Source of the DNA: Nocardia seriolae NBRC 15557
GTDB lineage: Bacteria > Actinomycetota > Actinomycetes > Mycobacteriales > Mycobacteriaceae
Assembly: GCF_007990715.1 (NCBI RefSeq)
Contig: NZ_BJWY01000044.1
Location: 1 to 49,317 of the forward strand
Direction of reading: 5' to 3'
DNA length: 49,317 nucleotides
This document shows positions 1 to 8,596 of this stretch, one piece after another. Below the pieces are notes generated by a model. It was not told the DNA's origin, did no database searches, and saw nothing but the letters and a program-made list of their open reading frames with translations. Made by a program: the position numbers and the translations under genes. How positions within the stretch are numbered: position 1 is the stretch's first letter; the number at the start of each line of letters is the position of its first letter.

Positions 1-417
1 GTACTAGGACGGGGCGGGGTCCGGGCGGGCCGCCCGTGATGGCGGCTGGATCGCGCGATGATCGATCGGTGATGCGCCGAGCGCCTGATGGCCGAGTTGC
101 CGGTGGCGTACTAATACCTTCCAGCGCATAGGTATTCGCATTTCGGGAGCCTCCGGCCCGAGTCGCCGGATGGTAGCGGATGCGCCCTCCGGATGTCGCC
201 GAATGACACCCCTGAAATCCCCCGCAAGACGCGCGGAACAGCGCGTGAAATTTACATGCCGCCTGCGGCGCGGTGCGCTGGTGTTCCGCTATCGTTCATC
301 CCACTATCCGATGCTGCTACTGGCGCGCCAGGGCTGGTTCGTCGATTCCGGAGTGTGTGGCCGGGGCGGCCAATGCCTGACGCGAGCCCCCGACCGTCTC
401 TGAAAGATCGAGGGAAC
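1..417. other. Upstream region without a convincing gene
   Basis: No reading frame here looks like a recognisable protein, although the acetyltransferase frame stays open upstream to about 193. The only clear local structure is a 7-bp inverted repeat (AATACCT at 113-119, AGGTATT at 130-136). The start of the window may cut through a longer intergenic region. Confidence 0.5.
113..136. repeat. Short inverted repeat AATACCT-N10-AGGTATT
   Basis: Perfect 7-bp arms with a 10-bp spacer. This could be an operator or a weak hairpin about 280 bp upstream of the acetyltransferase start. There is no T-run and no adjacent gene to assign it to. Confidence 0.35.
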
Positions 418-1104
418 GTGCCCGTACCCGTAACTCTGACCGGCCGTCTGGTACGGCTGGAACCCCTTGCGCCGCAGCATGCCACGGGGCTTGCGGAGGC
501 CGCAGCGGGGAACCGTGACGACTACGCGTTCACACCTGTCCCGCACGGAGTGGACGAGGCGCTGGAATATGTCGCGCAGGCGCTGTCGGGGCATGCCGCC
601 GGCACCTCGCTGGCCTTCGCCATCATCGCCGTCGCCAGCGGCCGGGTGCTGGGCTCGACCCGGTTCGGCCGCTTCGACTACTGGCAGGGTCCGGTGGTCT
701 GGCCGCTGGTGCACGGCATGCCGCCGGGCGATCCGCTGCTGGCGGTGCCCGATGCCGCCGAGATCGGGAACACCTGGCTGTCGCTGGAGGCCCGCGGCGC
801 GGGCATCAACCTGGAGTCCAAGCTGCTGTTGTTGCAGCACGCCTTCGAGGTGTGGCGGGTCAGGCGCATCGCCATGCGGGCGGATGTGCGAAACCTGCGC
901 TCCCGCATGGCGATCGAGCGGCTCGGCGCGACCAGCGACGGGGTGCGCCGGGCGCATTCGCGCGGGCTGGACGGCGAGGTGCGCAGCACCGCCTTCTACT
1001 CGATCCTGGACGAGGAGTGGCCCGGTGTCCGGGCCACCATCGAGGGTCAGCTGGCGGCGCTGCCGACGCGGCAGCGGACGCGCGGGCGGCTGGTCGGCGC
1101 GTAG
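418..1104 (+). CDS. GNAT family N-acetyltransferase (RimJ/RimL type)
   Basis: 228 residues. The opening TLTGRLVRLEPLAPQHA, a central strand VLGSTRFG, the IGNTWLSLEARGAGIN segment and a late NLRSRMAIERLGA helix are the layout of RimJ/RimL-type acetyltransferases, which transfer acetyl from acetyl-CoA to an amine, often an N-terminus or a small molecule. The substrate cannot be read from sequence. GTG 418 was chosen because GAGGGA lies just before it and the family fold starts there; the frame remains open upstream to 193 but that part has no family resemblance. A strong hairpin follows the stop, so it is probably transcribed alone. Confidence 0.8.
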   Translation: MPVPVTLTGRLVRLEPLAPQHATGLAEAAAGNRDDYAFTPVPHGVDEALEYVAQALSGHAAGTSLAFAIIAVASGRVLGSTRFGRFDYWQGPVVWPLVHGMPPGDPLLAVPDAAEIGNTWLSLEARGAGINLESKLLLLQHAFEVWRVRRIAMRADVRNLRSRMAIERLGATSDGVRRAHSRGLDGEVRSTAFYSILDEEWPGVRATIEGQLAALPTRQRTRGRLVGA

Positions 1105-1121
1105 CGGAAGCCGGAACCCGC

Positions 1122-1155
1122 AATCGGATCGACCGGAAGACCGGTCGGTCCGATT
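1122..1155 (+). terminator. Hairpin terminator after the acetyltransferase gene
   Basis: 15-bp stem (one G-T wobble) with a 4-nt AAGA loop, beginning 18 nt after the stop codon. There is no strong T-run, as is common in high-GC actinobacteria. Confidence 0.65.
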
Positions 1156-1168
1156 GGTGTTCGGCGAC

Positions 1169-1174
1169 TATAAT
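1169..1174 (+). promoter_or_regulatory. Perfect -10 hexamer TATAAT
   Basis: TATAAT lies between the terminator and the gene starting at 1225, giving an expected transcript start near 1181 and a leader of about 44 nt. No good -35 is seen at the usual spacing because the terminator stem occupies that position. Confidence 0.5.
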
Positions 1175-1224
1175 TCCGGGTGTTGGTGAAGAAGCGAGCA
1201 ACCCTCCCGCGTTAGGAGCGGCGC

Positions 1225-1767
1225 ATGCCCGATCCCATGCGCACCAAGGTCTGCCTCTGCGACAGCATGTCCGGCTCCCCGGTGCTCAGCCTGTTTCTCG
1301 TCCCCGAACCGCGCGTCCGCGGCGCCAGCGTGCTGCACCTGCTCGAGCAGACGCCCCTGTCCGCCGAAACGGCCTTGTCCGCGAGATCGATTCCACGCAC
1401 CGATCCGCGTCTCGTCCAGTGGCTGCAGGCGCACGGCTCACCCGCCATCCGCACCAGCTTCCACGCCTTCGGGGCGGGGCAGCACGACCCGCGCCGGGTG
1501 CACGCGGTGCTGCACGATCACTTCATCGTCGATCCCGGCCCGATCGGACTGGACATGGACGATCCGGACGAGATGACGCGGCTGGCGTTGCTACCCGAAC
1601 ACTGGCTCGGCCCGCGCCGCATCGACGACTTCCACGACCGTGCCGTGCGCGACGCGATGCTCGCGGTTTACCGGCACTTCGGGGTGGATCGGCGCATCCC
1701 GCTCATGTACCACGGCTACGCCGAGCCCGAGGACGGCTGGTTCGAGGTGCCCGCGGCGCAAGCCTGA
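1225..1767 (+). CDS. Protein of unknown function (180 aa)
   Basis: I do not recognise this family. The start is well supported: AGGAG is 6-7 nt before ATG 1225. The protein is soluble with no signal peptide or membrane segment. It has two Cys near the N-terminus (CLCDS), a His-rich middle and a C-terminal PLMYHGYAEPEDGWF stretch. The acidic DMDDPDEMTRLALLPEHWLG segment could be a surface loop. It has its own TATAAT -10 and converges on the MmyB-like gene 13 bp downstream, so it is probably monocistronic. Confidence 0.6.
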   Translation: MPDPMRTKVCLCDSMSGSPVLSLFLVPEPRVRGASVLHLLEQTPLSAETALSARSIPRTDPRLVQWLQAHGSPAIRTSFHAFGAGQHDPRRVHAVLHDHFIVDPGPIGLDMDDPDEMTRLALLPEHWLGPRRIDDFHDRAVRDAMLAVYRHFGVDRRIPLMYHGYAEPEDGWFEVPAAQA

Positions 1768-1780
1768 GCGCCGACCCGAT

Positions 1781-2317
1781 TCAGTCCATCGGTACCACCG
1801 TCAGCAGCCACCACGGCCGCCGCGGTGACTGGAAATCGCAGGTCTGCACCGACATCCGGCGCTCCTTGCGGGTGACCGGATCGTTCATGAGCACCGTGCG
1901 CTCCCGCGGATCGATCGGCGGGACCTGGCTGTCCCACAGCCGATCCCAGTCCGGGGAGCGCCGCGCCAGATTGACGATCTCCTCGACCCGCGCCGGATTC
2001 AACTCCGGAGCGGCGGCCCGGAAGGCCGAAACCATCACCTGCGCTTCGGCTTCCCAGTCGCCCAGCCGGTAGCGGGCCATGGGTTCGAGCAGGATGGCGG
2101 TCATCAGATTCGCGCCGGGGCCGGTGCCGGGGAACAGTTTGCGGAAGGCCTCGTTCGCGGCGACCACGTCGTAGCCGCCGTCATGCAGGCAGGCCGGATG
2201 CGGAAGGCTGTGCAGCACCGTGAGATCGGCGTCCGGCGGCGGAGTGGAGTCGAACACCCTGGGCAGTGTGCGGGACAACTCTTCACAGCGACTTCGTATC
2301 GAGTTAAGCCGGATCAC
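1781..2317 (-). CDS. Orphan MmyB-type ligand-binding domain protein
   Basis: 178 residues matching the MmyB ligand-binding domain (PAS-like) normally found at the C-terminus of XRE-family regulators: a VVAANEAFRKLFPG segment early, AAAPELNPARVEEIVNLA in the middle, and RSPDWDRLWDSQ followed by a final strand pair. The N-terminal helix-turn-helix expected in the family is absent; only about 25 residues precede the domain. The start is GTG 2317 with no clear Shine-Dalgarno sequence. It is divergent from the large SARP regulator, suggesting a sensory partner or a degraded regulator. Fatty-acid binding is reported for relatives; here the ligand is unknown. Confidence 0.7.
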   Translation of the reverse strand: MIRLNSIRSRCEELSRTLPRVFDSTPPPDADLTVLHSLPHPACLHDGGYDVVAANEAFRKLFPGTGPGANLMTAILLEPMARYRLGDWEAEAQVMVSAFRAAAPELNPARVEEIVNLARRSPDWDRLWDSQVPPIDPRERTVLMNDPVTRKERRMSVQTCDFQSPRRPWWLLTVVPMD

Positions 2318-2333
2318 AAGACAGGGCGATCTA

Positions 2334-2346
2334 GCAGAATTTCTGC
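2334..2346. promoter_or_regulatory. 13-bp palindrome GCAGAATTTCTGC, candidate operator
   Basis: Perfect palindrome with 6-bp arms and one central base, in the AT-richer 88-bp divergent region between the MmyB-like gene and the SARP gene. Position and symmetry suggest a dimeric repressor or activator site acting on one or both genes. Confidence 0.5.
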
Positions 2347-2405
2347 CATATTGAGAGGATCCTGTTTGTTTTTATTCGAAGTGGGTACGGGGGTCGCACG
2401 GCGAC

Positions 2406-5400
2406 ATGGCACTCATACGCATCGGGGTGCTGGGCCCACTGCACATCAGCATCGACGGCCAGCGCGTGCCTCCGGGCGCGCCCATGCAGTGCGCGGTACT
2501 GGGACGGCTGGTCGCGGCCGGGGGCCGGGTGGTGCCGACCGAGCGGCTCATCGACGATCTCTGGCACGGCGACCCGCCCGCCAAAGCCGTTGCCGCGCTG
2601 CAGGTGTACATCCACAACCTGCGCCGGGTCTTCGAACCCGACCGGCCGCGGCGGGCGCACTCGCGCGCCATCGTGTCCGAATCCCACGGCTACGCGCTCA
2701 ATCTCGAGCCGTCCCAAGTGGATTCCTGGCACTTCGAACAACTGCTGCACGGGCACGAGGCCGCCATGCGCGACCCGGCCGGGCGACCCGAACCGCTCGC
2801 CCAGGCGCGGGTGCTGGACGCCGCGCTGGACTGCTGGCACGGCACCGCCTTCGAGTCCTTCACCGGAATGCCCTGGGCGGCACAGGAAGCCGCCCGGCTG
2901 CAGGCCCTGCGGCTGACCGCGGCCGAACTGCGGGCGCAGGCGGCGCTGGAGTTGAACCGGCCCGCCGAGGTGGTGCTGGCGCTGCGGCCCATCCTGGAGG
3001 AGCATCCGGGCCGTGAGGAGTGCGCCCGGCTGCTGGCCGTCGCGCAGTACCGGCTGGGACAGTCGCTGGACGCGCTCGCCACCGTGCGGCGCAGCCGCGA
3101 ATTCCTGACCCTGGAATTCGGCGTGGATCCCGGTCCGGGACTGCGGGATCTGGAGACCGCCATCCTCACCCACTCGGTGGACGCCGAGACCGTCACCCCG
3201 CCACCGCCCCCGCCGCTCGCCGACCCGGAACCCAGGCCCGACCCGGAGCCCTTGCCGGACAACGGATATGCGATCCAGCGCGCGGCGGTGCTGGCCGCCG
3301 CCGAGTCGGTGGCCGCCGGGCAGGTCCGGCTGGTCTGGCTCTCCGGCGAGGCCGGTGCCGGGAAGACCAACCTCGCCACCGCCATCACCCGGCACCTGGG
3401 CGAGCGCGGCTGGCGCACCGTCTTCGGTCGCTGCCCCGAGGTCGAGTCCGCGCCGCCCGCCTGGGCCTGGGCCGAGGTGCTCACCGGCCTCGACGCCGCC
3501 GACCCCGAGACCTTCACCGCCGCCGACGCTTTCACCCTGGCCCGGCGCGTGGTCCGGTCCTGCCGCGAACACTCGGCCGCGGCACCGGTCGCCATCGTGC
3601 TCGAGGACGTGCACGGCGCGGACACCGCGACCCTGCAGGTGCTGCGGCAGGTGGTGAACTGGCTGCGCGACCGGCCCATCCTCATCGTCGCCACCCTGCG
3701 CGGCACCGAGGCGGGCCCCGGCGTCCGCGATACCGCCGCCGCCCTGGCGCTTTTCACCGCCGACCGCGTCGACCTGGACGGCCTCGACATGGCGGGCACC
3801 CGCCGCGCCGCGGCCGCCGCCGGACTCACCGACCTCGACGACCGCACCGTCGAACTGCTGCGCCGCCGCACCGGCGGCAATCCGCTGTTCGTCCGCGAAC
3901 TCGCCAAACTCGTTGCCACCCAGGGCGCCACGCTGGCCGCCGGCACCGACGCCCTCCCCGACAGCGTCCGCGACCTGCTCGGCCGCCGCATCGCCCAGCT
4001 CCCGCCCGATGTGGTGGATCTGCTGCGCCACCTCTCGGTCTGGGGCGAGGACAGCGACATGCCCACCCTGGCCGCCTCGGTGAACCGGCCCACCGACACC
4101 GTCATCGACCTGATCGCCACCGCCGAAGCCGCCCGCCTGCTGCGCACCGACCGCGCCGGCCGCATCACCTTCGACCACGCCCTGGTCCGCGAGACCGTCT
4201 ACTACGACCTGCCCACCCTCCGCCGCACCCGAATGCACTGGGCCGCCGTCGAATACCTGCGCCGCGGCCCCGAACCGCGCCCGGCCACGGCGGTCGCACC
4301 GGGGGCGCTGCGGCCGGACACCGTTCCGGCCGGCAACGACACTCCGCCGAGTGCCGGAAGCGAGCCGGAAGACGGTCCGGGCGTGGCGAATCGGGCGCTC
4401 AGCGCGCTGTGGGGAGCCGATCATCTGGTCGCGGCGTTGCTCGGGTCGCCGCGTCCGGCGCCCACCCGCCGCGAAAGCCGGGCGCTCGCGGCGCTGCGCG
4501 GGGCCGACGAGGTGGCGGCGGTCGGCACGAAGCGCGGGGACGCATCGACCCCGGACCGAACCGGCTCGGAAATCGCGGGACCGGTGAACGACGGCGCGAC
4601 AACCGAATCCGGCCCGGATTCGGCTGTCGCGCCGGGTGCCGGGAACGATGCGCTCTTCGTCCCGCACGGGCGGGATATCGACGCGCTGGCGCACCATGCG
4701 GCACTGGGCGCGGATGCCGAAAACGCCACGGTGGCCCTGCCTTACGTGCGGGCGGCGGCACGACGGTGCGTGGAGCGGCGGATGCGGGCCGACGCCGTGC
4801 GGCGCTGGCGGTCGGTGCTGACACTGCACGATCTGGCCGGGCACGCGGGCGAGGAGGCCCCGGTGAGCGATCGGCTGGCGCTGCTGGAGGCGCGGTGCGA
4901 GCTGGTGGTGGCGCTGGCCTACGACGGGCAGCACATCGCGGCCCGGACGGCCCGGGAACAGGCGCTGGATCTGGCCGAATCGATCGGCGGGAGCGAATTG
5001 CTGGCGCGGGCCGCCACCTGCTGGCCGACGCCGCTGATCTGGTCGGTGCACGATTGGCATTCGCCGGATCCGCGGCTGCGGGAACCGCTGCGGATGGCGT
5101 CGGCCGATGCCGGGCGGCCGGTGCGGACGCGAATTCACTTGCAGGTCACCGCTGTTTTCGACCGGGCCGTCGAGGATCCCTCGGTGGCGCGGATCATCGT
5201 GGCCTCGGCCATGGCGCTGGCCGAGCCGTTGGGAGACGCGGACCTGCTGTGCACGGTCCTCAACGCGCAGGCGTTCGCGGCCTTCGCGGCGGGCGGGTTC
5301 CTGCGCGCCCACGACCTGAGAAGGCATGCGGCCCGGCTGCTGGAGGTGTCGACCGCGGCCGAACTCACCGAATTCCGTGCGCTGGCACACTATCTGCTGT

Positions 5401-6182
5401 TCCGCGCCACCCTCGCCGACGCCGAGCTGGTGGCCGCGGCCGGGCACGCCCGCAATGCCGGCGCCTACGCCACCGACGGTCAGCTGCGGCATCTGCTCGA
5501 CGCCATCGCGCCGTTCGGAATGGTGCTGGAGCTGTTGCGCGGCAACATCGACGAGGTGCTGCGACTGCTCGGCGAGGGCACGGCGGGACTGGACGATCTG
5601 GTCGCGCACTCCGGCGAGGGTGCGGCCGAACCGACCCGCGATCCCAACGCCCTGCACGTCGGCATCGCCGTCTCCATCGGCTGGCTGCGCAACGACATGT
5701 CCGGGTACCTGAACGACCTGCGCGAGCGCACCGCGCTCAAACCCGAACTGTTCGTGCACGGTTACGCGCTGGCCCTGGTGCACTCGGGCCGGGCCGAGGA
5801 GGCGCGCCGGGTGCTGGCCGGCGCGCCCGAACTGGCCCCGCAGTTCTGGTCCACCTTCACCGCGGTCAAGGCGAGACTGGCCATCGCCCTGGAGGAGCCG
5901 GATGCGGTGCTGGTGATCTATCGGCAGCTGCTGCCCTATTCGGGCACCGTGTGCGGATTGGAGACCGGCGCGTCGGTCATGGGGCCGATGGACTACATCC
6001 TCGCGGATCTGGCCACCTATCTCGGCGATCACGAGCGAGCCGCCGAACACCGTGCCGCCGCCGAGCATCTGCAGGCCGAATTGCAGTCCGACCTGGCCGA
6101 ACTCACGCCCCCGGGCGTGGGCCTGATGCAGGCCAGCCGCCTCGGCCCGGCCGGGCGCAGCCGCCTGGTGCGCCGAACCTGA
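2406..6182 (+). CDS. Large SARP (AfsR/DnrI/RedD-type) regulator with AAA ATPase domain
   Basis: 1258 residues. Residues 1-95 are an OmpR-like winged helix (IGVLGPLHISIDG start, AALQVYIHNLRRVF helix). About 100-260 is a bacterial transcriptional activation domain (BTAD). An ATPase follows, with Walker A GEAGAGKT near residue 314 and a Walker B-like IVLEDVHGAD near 397. The remaining 700 residues are helical, TPR-like, interrupted by a low-complexity Pro/Gly/Glu linker around 620-760. The family activates secondary-metabolite or stress genes with ATP hydrolysis. No biosynthetic cluster lies nearby, so its targets are probably elsewhere or the neighbouring divergent gene. Confidence 0.88.
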   Translation: MALIRIGVLGPLHISIDGQRVPPGAPMQCAVLGRLVAAGGRVVPTERLIDDLWHGDPPAKAVAALQVYIHNLRRVFEPDRPRRAHSRAIVSESHGYALNLEPSQVDSWHFEQLLHGHEAAMRDPAGRPEPLAQARVLDAALDCWHGTAFESFTGMPWAAQEAARLQALRLTAAELRAQAALELNRPAEVVLALRPILEEHPGREECARLLAVAQYRLGQSLDALATVRRSREFLTLEFGVDPGPGLRDLETAILTHSVDAETVTPPPPPPLADPEPRPDPEPLPDNGYAIQRAAVLAAAESVAAGQVRLVWLSGEAGAGKTNLATAITRHLGERGWRTVFGRCPEVESAPPAWAWAEVLTGLDAADPETFTAADAFTLARRVVRSCREHSAAAPVAIVLEDVHGADTATLQVLRQVVNWLRDRPILIVATLRGTEAGPGVRDTAAALALFTADRVDLDGLDMAGTRRAAAAAGLTDLDDRTVELLRRRTGGNPLFVRELAKLVATQGATLAAGTDALPDSVRDLLGRRIAQLPPDVVDLLRHLSVWGEDSDMPTLAASVNRPTDTVIDLIATAEAARLLRTDRAGRITFDHALVRETVYYDLPTLRRTRMHWAAVEYLRRGPEPRPATAVAPGALRPDTVPAGNDTPPSAGSEPEDGPGVANRALSALWGADHLVAALLGSPRPAPTRRESRALAALRGADEVAAVGTKRGDASTPDRTGSEIAGPVNDGATTESGPDSAVAPGAGNDALFVPHGRDIDALAHHAALGADAENATVALPYVRAAARRCVERRMRADAVRRWRSVLTLHDLAGHAGEEAPVSDRLALLEARCELVVALAYDGQHIAARTAREQALDLAESIGGSELLARAATCWPTPLIWSVHDWHSPDPRLREPLRMASADAGRPVRTRIHLQVTAVFDRAVEDPSVARIIVASAMALAEPLGDADLLCTVLNAQAFAAFAAGGFLRAHDLRRHAARLLEVSTAAELTEFRALAHYLLFRATLADAELVAAAGHARNAGAYATDGQLRHLLDAIAPFGMVLELLRGNIDEVLRLLGEGTAGLDDLVAHSGEGAAEPTRDPNALHVGIAVSIGWLRNDMSGYLNDLRERTALKPELFVHGYALALVHSGRAEEARRVLAGAPELAPQFWSTFTAVKARLAIALEEPDAVLVIYRQLLPYSGTVCGLETGASVMGPMDYILADLATYLGDHERAAEHRAAAEHLQAELQSDLAELTPPGVGLMQASRLGPAGRSRLVRRT

Positions 6183-6252
6183 GGGAACTCCCCGGCCCGG
6201 CCGGACGTCCTATTCGGTAGGGCCGAAACTCGGCCGGGACGGGGGAGACCGA

Positions 6253-6924
6253 ATGACCGACCAGCTCGACCGAACAGCCGACGGGCCCGCCCGCGCGCCG
6301 CGCCGACGCCGCTGGGTGGTGGGCGTCCTTGCGCTGGTGGTGATTTCGGCGCTGAGCGTCGGGGGAGCGCTCGGCGTGCGCTGGTGGCAGCAGCATCGCC
6401 ACGACGAGCCCTACGGCCCCCGCGCGATGGACGGGCACCTGCTGCACGATTTTCCGGATGTCGACGCCACGGGCCTGAGCCCGGCGCAGACCGGAGTCGT
6501 GGATGTACTGCGACAGCAATTCGATCAACAGAGCGGTCGGGACAAATACTCCGAGGGCATTGACGAACCCTGGTGTGCGGACTTCGTCAGCTGGGTGATG
6601 CGCGCGGCCGGACAACCTTTGAGCAATCCGAATTCCGGTTCCTGGCGAATCCCTGGCGTGTACACCCTGGAGGGGTACTTCCGGGGGCAGCACCGTTTCG
6701 AGCAGGCGAACAACGGATATCTACCGCGGGTGGGCGATGTGGTGATGTACTCGGATTCCAGTGTCTTCCATCAGCACACAAATATTGTGATTGCGGTAGA
6801 TTCGGATAGCATCACTACGGTGGGTGGCAATGAGGCCGGAGAATCCGGCGGAGTGGCCATCCACAAATTCCGTCCATCCGGCACCTCGGGGCTGGTCGGA
6901 TTCGGACGATTGGGAACACGCTGA
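6253..6924 (+). CDS. Membrane-anchored CHAP-domain protein
   Basis: 223 residues. An Arg-rich cytosolic tail (PRRRRW) is followed by one transmembrane helix at about 23-45, then an extracytoplasmic CHAP domain. Cys108 in PWCADFVSWV and His173/His175 in HQHTNIVI are the expected catalytic Cys and His of this amidase/endopeptidase fold, which cleaves peptidoglycan peptide or glycan-peptide links. GGGGGAGA before ATG 6253 supports the start. It lies 71 bp after the SARP gene on the same strand. It may also be a scaffold rather than an active hydrolase, but the catalytic residues are intact. Confidence 0.82.
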   Translation: MTDQLDRTADGPARAPRRRRWVVGVLALVVISALSVGGALGVRWWQQHRHDEPYGPRAMDGHLLHDFPDVDATGLSPAQTGVVDVLRQQFDQQSGRDKYSEGIDEPWCADFVSWVMRAAGQPLSNPNSGSWRIPGVYTLEGYFRGQHRFEQANNGYLPRVGDVVMYSDSSVFHQHTNIVIAVDSDSITTVGGNEAGESGGVAIHKFRPSGTSGLVGFGRLGTR

Positions 6925-7021
6925 TTCCACATTCTGGAAACACGCGGGGCGGGGTGTACTCCTGGGCGCATCTTCCGCTTACGATGGGTTTCGGCGGCGC
7001 CCGGCAGCGTCGTCGATCGAT

Positions 7022-7056
7022 CCCTGTCCTGCTGCCCCCTCATCGGCAGGACAGGG
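7022..7056 (+). terminator. Perfect 11-bp hairpin between CHAP gene and duplicated-module gene
   Basis: CCCTGTCCTGC (7022-7032) pairs perfectly with 7046-7056 across a 13-nt loop. It begins about 98 nt after the CHAP stop and ends 25 nt before ATG 7082. It could be a terminator of the CHAP transcript or a 5' leader structure close to the ribosome-binding site of the next gene. Confidence 0.5.
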
Positions 7057-7081
7057 GTCCCCGCCCGACGAAAGAAGCTGG

Positions 7082-8302
7082 ATGACGTCGTCCGACGAAC
7101 CGACCTGGATCGATTACGCCGAATTCGGCGAACGTTTCGTGGCGGCGGCGGTGACGGAATCCCGGATCGAGTCCGCGGTCTCCGGCGTGGCCGGGCGCGG
7201 GATCACCATCGGCCCCTTCGGAATCGGCCCGGCCGGACTCGCCCGCTTCGTCGCCAAGGGCAGCATCGGCAAGCCCAGCATCATCCGGCGCGGGCCGCAC
7301 GTGCACTTCGACGTCATGCTCCCGGTGAAACTGCGGGTCGACGTCACCCTCGGCGGGCAGCGGCTGCGCCTGGAAGCGGTGGTGGAGATCGACCTCACCA
7401 TGCACGCCCGCACCGCCGATCCGCTGCTCATCGTCATCGACATCCCCCCGGTCACCGGTCGCGACGTCAGCTTCGTCATGCGCGCGCAGGCCATCGGCAC
7501 CGCCTGGGAACTGCTCCTCAACCCGATCGCGCAGCTGGTGCAGCGCGAGGTCGCCAATCGCATCAACGGGATTCTGGCCGACCCGGATTCGCAGCGCAGC
7601 CGCACCTTCGACGTGGAGGCCATCCTCAACAACACCCGCTCGCCCTATCGCGGGCGGCCCACTCACGACTGGATCGGCTACGACGAGTTCGGCCGTCGCT
7701 TCTTCACCCGCATCGTCACCGCGGAACGGGTGCAGGAGGTGGTCGAGTCCATGGCGGGCAAGCCCATCGAGGTCGGGCCCATCCGCACCGGGCCGGGCAA
7801 CAAGGCCGAGGTGTGGGTGCAGGGCAGCGTGCGGCTGCCCAAGGTGGCCGAGGCCACGAACATCACCCTCACACCCCCGCCCCCGCCGCGGATCGCCGAA
7901 TTGCCCAAGGCCGCGGCCGAATCGGAGCAGGCCGCCGCGAACGGCGCGCACGCGCACGATCCGGCGCTGGTCCGCTTCGACCTGATGATTCCGGTGAGCC
8001 TCGACATCTCGGTGGACGTGCTCAAGACCAACCGCTATCGCGCCGAGGTGCAGGTGCCGGTGGCGCTCACCGCGCGCGCCGCCGAGCCGTTGCTGATCGT
8101 TATCGACGCCGTGCCGCCGCGCGCCGACGACATCGATCTGGATATGACGGCGGAGGGCTGGCGGGCGGCCGCGCTGGGCAAGCTCGCGGGCATGCGCAAA
8201 CAGATCGCGGCGCAGGTGGCCAAGGTGGTGCGGGCCGAGGTGGCCGACGTGTCACGCCGGACCATCGATGTGGGCGCGCGGCTGAACTCCACCCGGGTCT
8301 GA
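7082..8302 (+). CDS. Protein with two tandem copies of an unknown module
   Basis: 406 residues. Residues about 8-185 and 200-400 are clear copies of each other: TWIDYAEFGERFV / DWIGYDEFGRRFF, then ITIGPFGIGPAG / IEVGPIRTGPGN, then VHFDVMLPVKLRV / VRFDLMIPVSLDI, and TADPLLIVIDIPPV / AAEPLLIVIDAVPP. Each copy ends in an amphipathic helix (IAQLVQREVANRI / IAAQVAKVVRAEV). There is no signal peptide. I do not recognise the family; the amphipathic strand and helix pattern resembles lipid-carrying barrel proteins, but that is speculation. GAAAGAAG precedes ATG 7082. The neighbours are cell-wall-related. Confidence 0.7.
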   Translation: MTSSDEPTWIDYAEFGERFVAAAVTESRIESAVSGVAGRGITIGPFGIGPAGLARFVAKGSIGKPSIIRRGPHVHFDVMLPVKLRVDVTLGGQRLRLEAVVEIDLTMHARTADPLLIVIDIPPVTGRDVSFVMRAQAIGTAWELLLNPIAQLVQREVANRINGILADPDSQRSRTFDVEAILNNTRSPYRGRPTHDWIGYDEFGRRFFTRIVTAERVQEVVESMAGKPIEVGPIRTGPGNKAEVWVQGSVRLPKVAEATNITLTPPPPPRIAELPKAAAESEQAAANGAHAHDPALVRFDLMIPVSLDISVDVLKTNRYRAEVQVPVALTARAAEPLLIVIDAVPPRADDIDLDMTAEGWRAAALGKLAGMRKQIAAQVAKVVRAEVADVSRRTIDVGARLNSTRV

Positions 8303-8447
8303 CGGCTCACCAGGTTCTGATAGCTACAGATTCGCTGTTTTCTCGAGCCTGCCCGGTTTCCCCTGCATGTGACATATGATGCCTCTGTGCTCATTGAGCC
8401 TGGCGATTCCAATGTGAATATGGTGAAATGAGGGCGCGTTCAGGGCT

Positions 8448-8494
8448 CCCGGCGCACGGATGATCTTGTTGTTCATCGGGGAAGGTGCGCCGGG
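8448..8494 (+). promoter_or_regulatory. Strong two-tier hairpin upstream of the DUF1906 gene
   Basis: Outer perfect 10-bp stem CCCGGCGCAC/GTGCGCCGGG, with an inner GATGA/TCATC stem. It is 146 nt after the preceding stop and about 100 nt before ATG 8597. It could be a terminator or a structured 5' leader. I do not recognise a known riboswitch. The rest of 8303-8596 shows no gene I would support. Confidence 0.45.
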
Positions 8495-8596
8495 CACGCC
8501 GCAGTAGTTGTTCCAACCGGTCGGATGTGAGGCAGGGCCTCCATCGTTCTCGCGACCGGCATGTTCGACCAGCGAGTGTGTGCGAAGGAGCCCGCG

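Noticed and set aside
2331..6068. Very long open frame on the minus strand opposite the SARP gene
   Set aside because: It is the GC-rich antisense of a clear SARP/AAA protein, rich in Gly/Arg/Gln with no domain pattern.
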